Shown here: positions 45,205-51,764 of the stretch, in pieces
Layout: every line of letters starts with the position of its first letter
Numbering within the stretch: the stretch's first letter is position 1
Origin: Chlamydia trachomatis
GTDB lineage: Bacteria; Chlamydiota; Chlamydiia; Chlamydiales; Rhabdochlamydiaceae
Assembly: GCA_945875745.1 (NCBI GenBank)
Contig: CAMCLJ010000006.1
Location: forward strand, 1 to 51,764
DNA length: 51,764 bases
Direction of reading: 5' to 3'
The notes under the pieces: model-generated
The model's database searches: none
What the model was told of the DNA's origin: nothing
What the model saw: only the letters and a program-made list of their open reading frames with translations
Position numbers and translations under genes: made by a program

Positions 45205-45282
45205 TGGGGCGAACGACGGGGCTCGAACCCGCGACATCTGGATCCACAATCCAGTGCTCTAACCAACTGAGCTACGATCGCC
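45205..45282 (-). tRNA. tRNA-His (GTG)
   Basis: Complete cloverleaf read on the minus strand. Anticodon stem CTGGA/TCCAG with loop TTGTGGA gives anticodon GTG. The extra 5' G (G-1, position 45282) faces C73, the tRNA-His identity pair. The T loop is TTCGAGC. CCA is encoded (45207-45205). The acceptor stem has one T5-T68 mismatch. Confidence 0.95.
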
Positions 45283-45490
45283 ATGTGATTATTAGATGAC
45301 TAGAACTATAGCTTAAAGATTGCTAGTCAAAGGATAGAATATACGGCAGGTCCAAAATAAAAATCAAATAGAAAAACAGTTTTAAACCGAAGTCTGGGGC
45401 TCAGGGTCCCTTGAGACATCAGAGATGATCTTAGAAAGTGTCTTCAAATTAAAAACTGAGTAAAATGTTCCCTCTAAAAAGAGGGGTAGT

Positions 45491-45709
45491 ATGAGAGCAC
45501 AATACCCTGACAACCTACAAGATGAGGAATGGGGACCTTTAGAGCCCATACTCAAAGAAACTAAAGCATCAGCTCCTCGAAGAAAACCCATTTATAGTAA
45601 ACGGAAGCTACTGAATGCAATCCTTTATATGTTGCGCAAAGGATTTTCGTGGAGGCACTTTTCGGATGATTTCCTTATATATAAAATAAATTTTAATGCA
45701 TCCTATTAA
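45491..45709 (+). pseudogene. Truncated IS5-type transposase (N-terminal piece)
   Basis: The first ~60 codons (RAQYPDNLQDEEWGPLEPIL, RKLLNAILYMLRKGFSWRHF) match the N-terminal domain of IS5-family transposases (DUF4096 type). The match stops near 45673 at DDF, just before the usual PPW. The frame then runs 12 codons into AT-rich DNA and stops. The DDE catalytic core is absent, so inactive. Confidence 0.8.
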
Positions 45710-45762
45710 TTTTTTTTATTATTTAAATTAATATATTTTAATGTTATTATTAAATAAATTAA

Positions 45763-46344
45763 TTTATAAGTATTAATATAATTACATTAAGTAGTACATT
45801 TGGTATTGCCGTCCAATCTGTTGAAGGAAGTATAACTTCCCGTGGTAATGAACGCCCAGAATGGATCGGCGATGTTCGAGGGAAAATTTCGTTCGAGCTC
45901 GGTAACGTTAATAGGCGTTTAGACACAATTGAAACTCGTTTACAAGAACATTTAAAAAATCCGAATATTTATAGGAATAGACAAATAACTGGTGTTGCAG
46001 TCCTTGTTGGTGGCGCCGCTACTCTTCTGATTGTGGCCTATTTTTGCTTGGCCGGTGTAGCTGCTGTGTTTGCAACGATTGGTAAGGAAAAGAGTTTAGG
46101 TATGTATGCCGGCTTCTTGGCCCTCCTGACCATGGGAGGTGTAACAGCGGCATCTGCTGATTTTTTTGCATCCTTGAATTCGGATAACGAGGAGAAAGGG
46201 AGGCTTACCCAGGAAAAAGAACGCCTTACGGGAAGTCTGGCATTTTTTAGGAACGAGAGCGAGTGGGCTAAGCAGGTGCTGTTGCAAAAGCTGGATCCGA
46301 CAGACCCCTTCAGAGTAAGGCTTAATAATTGGAATTTTGTCTAG
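45763..46344 (+). pseudogene. Beheaded Inc-like two-TM membrane protein
   Basis: Open from 45763 (after a TAA at 45760) with no ATG/GTG/TTG before GTG 46033, which sits inside a membrane segment. The coding pattern continues well before that: SVEGSITSRGNERPEWIGD, then a coiled-coil-like GNVNRRLDTIETRLQEHL. Two hydrophobic helices follow, separated by a short GKEKSLG loop, then a charged coil and the C-terminus. This bilobed hydrophobic hairpin is the hallmark of chlamydial inclusion-membrane proteins. The 5' end appears lost at the AT-rich junction with the IS5 fragment. Confidence 0.6.
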
Positions 46345-46354
46345 TTTAGATTTT

Positions 46355-47860
46355 TCATTTAAATATGAAATTGTCATTTTTAATATAAGGGATAAATAAT
46401 AAGGAAATAAAAATCCAGGTAATTACATAAAATAGATCTAACGAGGGCAGCCTGATAGAATAAGCAAAAATGCGGGGGGTATGTTCGGTTAAATCTACTA
46501 AGGCAGAGGTCAGGCAGGTGTTGATCCAATCAATGACACTGGCAGGAAAGAAGCAAATTAGGCCAATAAGCGAAGATGATAGCAGAAGAAAAAGGCTAAT
46601 AGCTGTAAGCAATGGGAAGAATAAATTGTAAAATAGGCTGAGTATGGGAAAACTTTCAAAGTGGTATAAACAAAGAGGGATTGAAGCCAGATGAACAGAT
46701 AGGGTCACTGCCATAGATGTCCGCAAAAATGAGCAGGCCAAATAAGCTATTCTATCTAAAATGGGAAAATCTAAGAGTTCTCGAGATGTTCTTTTAGGGA
46801 AAAAAATCGACATCCACTCAAGCGTTTTTGGGGTTAAGATAAGTAGAGCTGCTGTGCACAGAAAACTAAATTGGAATCCGATATGAAAAATCACGTTTGG
46901 ATTGCAGATGAGTTCGATGATGAGGCAGATGCCTAGGGTGTTCAGTCCGCTGCTTTTTCTGCCTGTTAGCTCTGCCAATGCCGCGAGTGTAATTGCAATC
47001 CAGGCTCGAAATACGGAAGGGGAGCTGCCTAAAAAAATAAAATATCCGGTCAGGCAAATTATTAAACCGAATAAAGCGGTTTTCCTAGAGAGGGCTGCAT
47101 TAATAAGAAACTTGCAAAATACCGCGACAAGAGCAAAATGAAATCCGGAAATAGCTAAAATATGTTGTAGACCAAGCTTACCAAAATCTTTGGCCATTAT
47201 TTTATTTTCAAGCTCTCCTGTCGATAGAGCATACAAAAATTCAGCAGCATTTTTCTTTTTTATTTTTTTGAATATAAATGATTTAAAACTTAACTTTGCT
47301 GTAAATCTGATTTCTGCAAGGGAAAAGGTATTATCAATCTTTTTCCAAGGCCCTTCTGTCTTAAATCGAGTAGAGCCATCTTCCGACACATCTATCTTTC
47401 CACGGATAAAATAAGAAGAGTTGGCAAGTGGTCTTTCATATCCTTTTGGGGGATAGACCTGGCAGGGCACTTGATATAGCTCCTGTCCTCTATCTGATTG
47501 GAAGTAGGTGATTTGACCTTTATATAGATAAGAGGAGTGAAAGATCGATTTTTTTAGTTTTAGATCTCCTATTTTGAAGATCGCAGAACCTAATATCGGC
47601 TCTTTGGTGGGGGCAAGATGATGCAAGGAAACCATTCCCCATATAGATCCAACAAGAAAGCTAGCCGTAGAAATAAGGCTTTGCTCGATAAATCTTTTAT
47701 TTCCGTGGCATAGAGGCAGAACTAGGATTAATGATAGCAATATATAGCGCAGATCCCAATGTATAGAAAAACAGATCCCAATAAGTAGATGGAGTCCCAT
47801 GGACAGGGCCGGGCTGCTAACCCACAAAAGTTTAATTCTATCACAGAGTTGATGGATCAC
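46355..47860 (-). CDS. comEC: ComEC/Rec2-type DNA uptake channel protein
   Basis: 501 residues with about ten hydrophobic helices. The competence-domain core is visible: FGKLGLQHILAISGFHFALVA, SPSVFRAWIAI, LAELTGRKSSGLNTLG, NPNVIFHIGFQFSFLCTAALLI. The N-terminal OB-like part is present. The C-terminal metallo-beta-lactamase domain of Bacillus ComEC is absent. Homologue of CT339. Its start overlaps the stop of the NDH-2 gene by 4 bases. Confidence 0.88.
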   Translation of the reverse strand: MIHQLCDRIKLLWVSSPALSMGLHLLIGICFSIHWDLRYILLSLILVLPLCHGNKRFIEQSLISTASFLVGSIWGMVSLHHLAPTKEPILGSAIFKIGDLKLKKSIFHSSYLYKGQITYFQSDRGQELYQVPCQVYPPKGYERPLANSSYFIRGKIDVSEDGSTRFKTEGPWKKIDNTFSLAEIRFTAKLSFKSFIFKKIKKKNAAEFLYALSTGELENKIMAKDFGKLGLQHILAISGFHFALVAVFCKFLINAALSRKTALFGLIICLTGYFIFLGSSPSVFRAWIAITLAALAELTGRKSSGLNTLGICLIIELICNPNVIFHIGFQFSFLCTAALLILTPKTLEWMSIFFPKRTSRELLDFPILDRIAYLACSFLRTSMAVTLSVHLASIPLCLYHFESFPILSLFYNLFFPLLTAISLFLLLSSSLIGLICFFPASVIDWINTCLTSALVDLTEHTPRIFAYSIRLPSLDLFYVITWIFISLLFIPYIKNDNFIFK

Positions 47861-49131
47861 TTATCTTGTTTTTTTGGGATATCCTGATCTAGTGGTCCAT
47901 AAATCATCCGAACGCCTCTTTGTCCTGTTAGAAAAATTACAACCCACTGCATTAAAACAGCTAGTCGATTTTTAAAGCCAACAAGGTATAGGATATGGAC
48001 AAATCCCCACGCAAGCCATGCTAGCAGACCTGTAAATTCAAGGGATTTCATGGTTGCGATAGCTTTACCTTTGCCGATTGTAGCCATGCTTCCTTTATCA
48101 AAATACTCAAAGGGATGTCTAGATCCTTTTGGGGTTTGATTTTTTAAAATACGTCCGACATATTTACCTTGTTGAATGGCTGTTGGAGCTACCCCCGGTA
48201 GTGGTTTGCCATCGCTTCCGATGCTGCATGCTGCATCTCCAATTACAAAGACTTCCGGGTGATTGGGTATAGATAAATCGGGTTCTACGATGACGCGCCC
48301 TTGTTTATCTAGAGGAACATCTAGAGCTTTCAATAAGGGGGAAGCTTGGTTACCAGCTGCCCAGATGACGTTTTCTGTTTCTATAAATTGTTCTTCAACA
48401 GTCACTCCATCTGATGTAATCTTTGTTACTTTTTTTCCTGTAAGAACAGTGACCCCTAGATCTTCTAACTCCTGCTTTGCTTTCTTTGAAAGCTTTTCTG
48501 AATAAGCAGGAAGTATATTTGGAAGACTTTCTACAAGGTAAATTCTTGCTGTTTCTGGTTTAATTCTTCTGAAATTATTAAAGAGCGTGGTTCTTGATAT
48601 TTCTGCAATAGCACCAGCCATCTCTACACCAGTTGGCCCTCCACCGATGATCACAAAGTTTAAATAGCGGGATACATCTGCAAGATTACCGATTCTTTCA
48701 GCTTTTTCAAAGGAGCTGAGGATAGATTCCCTAATTTGAATAGCATCATGGATAGTTTTTAGCCCCGGGGCATAAGATTGCCATTCATCATGTCCAAAAT
48801 AGGAGTGTTTTACTCCAACAGCTAAAACTAGATAGTCGTAATTGACAGTATCACCATTTGCCAGAGAAATTTCTTTTTTATCCTTATTGATGTCGACTAC
48901 ATCCCCCATAATAACAGTGGTGTTTTTTTGGTTTCGAAAAATTTCTCGAATAGGATAAGCGATTTCACCCGGAGATAGAGAAGCTGTGGCAACTTGGTAA
49001 AGAAGTGGTTGAAAAAGATGGTAGTTCGTTTTGTCAATCACCATGACCTCAGTTCTTGCGCGTTTTAGTGTTTTAGCAACATGTAATCCACCAAATCCAC
49101 TACCTACAATAACAACTCTACTGTAACTCAT
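47857..49131 (-). CDS. ndh: Type II NADH dehydrogenase (NDH-2)
   Basis: 424 residues. FAD motif VVIVGSGFGGLHVAKTL near the start, NYHLFQPLLYQVATASLSPGEIAYPIR (typical of NDH-2), NADH motif FVIIGGGPTGVEMAGAIAE, FVIGDAA, and a C-terminal amphipathic/hydrophobic membrane anchor (GLLAWLAWGFVHILYLVGFKNR). It transfers electrons from NADH to quinone without pumping. Upstream of and overlapping comEC, so co-transcribed despite unrelated roles. Confidence 0.92.
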   Translation of the reverse strand: MSYSRVVIVGSGFGGLHVAKTLKRARTEVMVIDKTNYHLFQPLLYQVATASLSPGEIAYPIREIFRNQKNTTVIMGDVVDINKDKKEISLANGDTVNYDYLVLAVGVKHSYFGHDEWQSYAPGLKTIHDAIQIRESILSSFEKAERIGNLADVSRYLNFVIIGGGPTGVEMAGAIAEISRTTLFNNFRRIKPETARIYLVESLPNILPAYSEKLSKKAKQELEDLGVTVLTGKKVTKITSDGVTVEEQFIETENVIWAAGNQASPLLKALDVPLDKQGRVIVEPDLSIPNHPEVFVIGDAACSIGSDGKPLPGVAPTAIQQGKYVGRILKNQTPKGSRHPFEYFDKGSMATIGKGKAIATMKSLEFTGLLAWLAWGFVHILYLVGFKNRLAVLMQWVVIFLTGQRGVRMIYGPLDQDIPKKQDK

Positions 49132-49251
49132 ATAGCAATACCCGCTGCTTTAATTGGTTGAATTTCTTACTCTAGTTGATCGTATTTCCTATATATTTTG
49201 CAAACTTTTTCCCTTTAAATCGGGTCGATTTGCGTCTTTTTTCTTTGCAAA

Positions 49252-49422
49252 ATGAATAAATTACTTTACTCTTTTTGTTTTGCAGATTATTTGGGATCGA
49301 ATTTCTTCGACGGAATGATAGATCCTTGGGGAAGGGAACAGGTGTTAATGTGGTTGATTGCAGAAATCATAGACGAATTACGACGGCTTTTTTGTTTACA
49401 TCCAAATCGATATACTCACTGA
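49252..49422 (+). CDS. Small ORF before hprK (56 aa)
   Basis: An uninterrupted 56-codon frame with stop 9 bases before hprK (MNKLLYSFCFADYLGSN...WLIAEIIDELRRLF). The C-terminal half is helical and amphipathic. No family is recognised and the ribosome binding site is poor. Placement directly before hprK suggests a leader or real small protein. Confidence 0.35.
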   Translation: MNKLLYSFCFADYLGSNFFDGMIDPWGREQVLMWLIAEIIDELRRLFCLHPNRYTH

Positions 49423-49431
49423 TGAGGCATA

Positions 49432-50376
49432 ATGTATAATAGTCAGAGTCTTTTGGATTCCTACAAAGAGATTTTAGGTCTTGAAGTATTATCGACTTCA
49501 GTCGGCCTCAGTCGCCCCATTCGGTTGCCGGAAGCCCATAGGCCGGGCTTGAGTTTATCGGGATATTTGAAAAATTATGTGAACCAAAGAATTCTCATAT
49601 TCGGTAATTCAGAGATTTCCTATCTCAAAGATCTGAATATACAAACTAGATTAGAACGACTGCATGTGATTTTAACCAATCAGACTCCCCTCGTGATTGT
49701 TGCCGGTAAGCTTTCAGCTCCAAAAGAGCTCAAAGCGTGTTGTGAAGAGAATGAAATTCCTTTATTTCGATCTTCTTTAAAAACTATGGAGCTACAAAGT
49801 AGGTTAACCTATTTACTTCTTGAAGAATTTTCACCAAGTATGACTTGTCATGGCACGTTAGTTGAATCCTTTGGTGTTGGGGTGATGATTCAGGGAGATT
49901 CTTCTGTTGGAAAAAGTGAAGCTGCATTGAGTTTGATTGAAAGAGGGCATCGATTAATTACCGATGATGTCGTTAATGTTAAGCTTCGTGAAGGATCCTA
50001 TCTTGAGGGGTCAGGTGCTGCCTTAACAAGACATCTGATGGAAATTAGAGGAATCGGGATCATTAATGTAGCCTATTTATATGGTGCTGTTTGTGTTCGT
50101 GATGATAAACGAATCGATGTGGTTATTAAGTTAGAGGCTTGGGATGATAAAACGTTTTATGATCGAGTGGGTCTGGATGAAAAAGATATCGACTTATTAG
50201 GAGTTAAAATCCCTTATTATGTGCTCCCTGTAAAGCCCGGTCGAGATTTAGCTTTGCTTATTGAAACGATTGTCTTAAATCAGCGACTCAAAGAGATGGG
50301 TTACCATTCAGCAAAAGATTTTAATATCAAGCTTTTAGAAACGATTGCTAGCAAGCAAAAAAAGGGAAGATTTTGA
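49432..50376 (+). CDS. hprK: HPr kinase/phosphorylase
   Basis: 314 residues. N-terminal HprK domain (LSGYLKNYVNQRILIFG), CHGTLVE with His140, Walker A GDSSVGKS (155-162), LITDDVV with Asp178, and the family signature EIRGIGIINV. It phosphorylates and dephosphorylates a Ser of HPr according to metabolic state. The stop is immediately followed by ptsH. Confidence 0.95.
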   Translation: MYNSQSLLDSYKEILGLEVLSTSVGLSRPIRLPEAHRPGLSLSGYLKNYVNQRILIFGNSEISYLKDLNIQTRLERLHVILTNQTPLVIVAGKLSAPKELKACCEENEIPLFRSSLKTMELQSRLTYLLLEEFSPSMTCHGTLVESFGVGVMIQGDSSVGKSEAALSLIERGHRLITDDVVNVKLREGSYLEGSGAALTRHLMEIRGIGIINVAYLYGAVCVRDDKRIDVVIKLEAWDDKTFYDRVGLDEKDIDLLGVKIPYYVLPVKPGRDLALLIETIVLNQRLKEMGYHSAKDFNIKLLETIASKQKKGRF

Positions 50377-50643
50377 GTGAAAGCGTCTCGTAATGTAAGA
50401 GTGAAAAATCAGCTGGGTCTGCATGCAAGGCCTGCGACAACGATTGTGAAAATGCTCCAAGAGACAAAGTCATCTGTTTCATTTACTTGCCACAATGAAA
50501 CAATTAATGCCAAAAGCATCATGGGTATATTGATGCTTGCTGCAGGCAAGAATGCGGTAATCAGAATTGATGTAGAAGGTGATGATGCAGAAGATGTAGT
50601 CAATAGGCTTTCTTATGCATTTGAGCAAGGGTTTGAGGAGTAG
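50377..50643 (+). CDS. ptsH: Phosphocarrier protein HPr
   Basis: 88 residues. QLGLHARPA with His16 (phosphorylated by EI) and NAKSIMGILML with Ser47 (target of HprK) are both intact. GTG start directly after the hprK stop; ptsI begins 4 bases after the ptsH stop. Confidence 0.95.
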   Translation: MKASRNVRVKNQLGLHARPATTIVKMLQETKSSVSFTCHNETINAKSIMGILMLAAGKNAVIRIDVEGDDAEDVVNRLSYAFEQGFEE

Positions 50644-50647
50644 AGGT

Positions 50648-51764
50648 ATGGAAGACGATCTAGAATTTAGAATTCAAGGGGCACCTGTCAGTGAAGGTAT
50701 CGCTATTGGTACTTCTTTTTTTATCGATTTTGCGATTGATGAAATGATACCTGAGTTTGCGATTAAAGCAAGTCAGGTTGCTTATGAAATTAATCGGTAT
50801 CGAGATGCCTTAAGCTCTTGTAAAATTGAGCTAACCTACTTAAAGCAAAGTCTTCAAAAAGAGGGCTCATTAGAAGCTATTGATATTATCGATACCCATA
50901 TTCTCATGCTTGAAGATCCTTTGATTAAAGAGAATGTTGAAGAAAAAATACGGGTTGTAAAAAGAAATACAGAATCGGTGTTTAGTAATGTAATTCGGGA
51001 CTACGAAAAAAAGTTTTCTAAAATGAAAGATCCTTTTTTTCAGCAAAGAATAGTGGATATTTTAGATTTATCCAAACGGATTCTAAGTCACCTATCGGAT
51101 AAGGGTAAGTTCAACTTCTCCGAAATCCCTTTAAGTTCTGTTGTTTTTTCTAAGGAGTTAATTCCTTCTCACACTGCTGCAATCCAAGCATCTCGTGTAT
51201 GTGCTTTTGTTACTCAGAGTGGGGGAGGAAATTCTCATGCTGCGTTAATTGCTAGGGCTAAAGGAATTCCTTACGTATCGAGTATTGATGTTGATCTTTT
51301 TCGTTCATTACAAGGCAAATCTATCATTGTTGATGGGCAAACTGGTGAAGTGATCGTAAATCCGAAACCATCGACGTTAGCTCGATATAAAGAAATTAAG
51401 ACTCGGTTAAAAACTTCCTATCAACTACTACAGCAAGATATCAATCATATTACAGAGACTGTAGATGGTTATCCCGTCCATATCCTTGCAAACGCAGGTA
51501 ATCTGCATGATCTTGAAGAAATGCATATGTATCGGGCTGAAGGAGTTGGGCTATTTCGTTCCGAATATCTATTTTTAGAAAAACACACCTTGTTTATCTC
51601 GGAAGAGGAACAAGTCTCTGCCTATATTGATATTATAAAAAAAGCTAAGGGGCTTCCTTGCGTTATTCGAGTATTCGATATAGGTGGAGATAAAAACCCT
51701 AATTTGTTTTTTGAGCATGAAAAAGAAGCGAACCCAGTGCTTGGTTGTCGAGGAATTCGGTTTT
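50648..51764 (+). CDS. ptsI: PTS enzyme I (3' end outside window)
   Basis: The first 372 residues. Starts MEDDLEF after AGAGG. Seen: the helical HPr-binding region, the phospho-histidine site SGGGNSHAALIARAKGIP (His197), GEVIVNP, and the start of the PEP-binding barrel (EGVGLFRSEYLFL, FDIGGDKNPN). It would transfer phosphate from PEP to HPr. With HprK adjacent and no sugar permease in the window, a regulatory PTS is likely. Confidence 0.95.
   Translation, partial: MEDDLEFRIQGAPVSEGIAIGTSFFIDFAIDEMIPEFAIKASQVAYEINRYRDALSSCKIELTYLKQSLQKEGSLEAIDIIDTHILMLEDPLIKENVEEKIRVVKRNTESVFSNVIRDYEKKFSKMKDPFFQQRIVDILDLSKRILSHLSDKGKFNFSEIPLSSVVFSKELIPSHTAAIQASRVCAFVTQSGGGNSHAALIARAKGIPYVSSIDVDLFRSLQGKSIIVDGQTGEVIVNPKPSTLARYKEIKTRLKTSYQLLQQDINHITETVDGYPVHILANAGNLHDLEEMHMYRAEGVGLFRSEYLFLEKHTLFISEEEQVSAYIDIIKKAKGLPCVIRVFDIGGDKNPNLFFEHEKEANPVLGCRGIRF

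Noticed and set aside
45205-45282. tRNA-His as a possible pseudo-tRNA because of the T5-T68 acceptor mismatch
   Set aside because: All other stems, the G-1:C73 pair and the encoded CCA are intact, so it is probably functional.
1-51764. CRISPR arrays, prophage blocks, rRNA genes
   Set aside because: I saw no regularly spaced direct repeats, no phage structural genes and no rRNA-like sequence on reading through the window.

Overview
The window is chromosomal DNA of a member of the phylum Chlamydiae, most likely an environmental (Parachlamydia-like) lineage rather than Chlamydia itself. Evidence: a Tlc-type nucleotide transporter; a ytgABCD metal-transport operon whose third gene is the chlamydia-specific permease/DtxR-repressor fusion, followed by dxr and rseP; hrcA-grpE-dnaK under CIRCE operators; a fused E1 alpha/beta dehydrogenase; and a serS/CT728-like/P1B-ATPase block. 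Several neighbourhoods match Chlamydia trachomatis gene order as I remember it (CT065-CT072, CT394-396, CT727-729, CT738-739, CT336-339). Genes absent from Chlamydia as far as I recall (large NAD-glutamate dehydrogenase, NDH-2, a ceramidase-like protein, a ubiquitin-protease-like protein) fit an amoeba- or arthropod-associated relative. Base composition is fairly uniform and AT-rich.

Layout. 1-1030: the 3' end of a large polymorphic-toxin-like gene, an overlapping immunity-like ORF, an orphan toxin-tail fragment and a strong bidirectional terminator. 1063-3450 (-): nucleotide transporter and a small basic protein. 3874-12324 (+): mrp/apbC, a DUF971 protein, ytgABCD, dxr, rseP, ended by a terminator. 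12453-14660 (-): a USP-type deubiquitinase-like effector candidate. 14890-18568 (-): hrcA-grpE-dnaK with promoter and two CIRCE elements. 18762-20260: a one-TM protein and the decayed tail of a paralogue. 20377-25069: NAD-GDH (-) and an M48 peptidase (+), then hairpin terminators. 25230-30564 (-): serS, M18 aminopeptidase, VIT/CCC1-like protein and P1B-4-like metal ATPase. 30951-32735 (+): exported ceramidase-like protein and membrane-anchored HIT protein. 32764-34047 (-): AAA ATPase. 34238-37406 (+): UPF0158/AT-hook protein and E1 alpha-beta fusion. 37407-39400: a graveyard holding an IS3-type transposase ghost, a frameshifted TpsB-like gene and an intact small Cys-rich secreted protein. 39401-45282: yycJ-like hydrolase (+), receiver/beta-lactamase fusion, ftsK, uppP and tRNA-His (-). 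45491-46344: broken IS5-type transposase and a beheaded Inc-like membrane protein. 46355-49131 (-): NDH-2 and comEC. 49252-51764 (+): small ORF, hprK, ptsH and ptsI, which runs off the edge.

How the genes work together. Metal homeostasis is prominent: YtgABCD imports Mn/Fe/Zn under the fused repressor, while the P1B-4 ATPase and VIT-like protein would export or sequester metal. The HprK-HPr-EI block looks like a regulatory phosphotransfer system; no sugar permease lies in the window. Host-interaction candidates are the USP-like protein, the one-TM protein with a weak U-box resemblance, the truncated Inc-like protein, the ceramidase-like protein and the Cys-rich secreted protein. The most unusual theme is the remains of a two-partner-secretion/contact-dependent toxin system: toxin tip, immunity candidate and orphan tip at the left edge, and a TpsB ghost at 38.3 kb. 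All family calls come from reading motifs; no database search was run.
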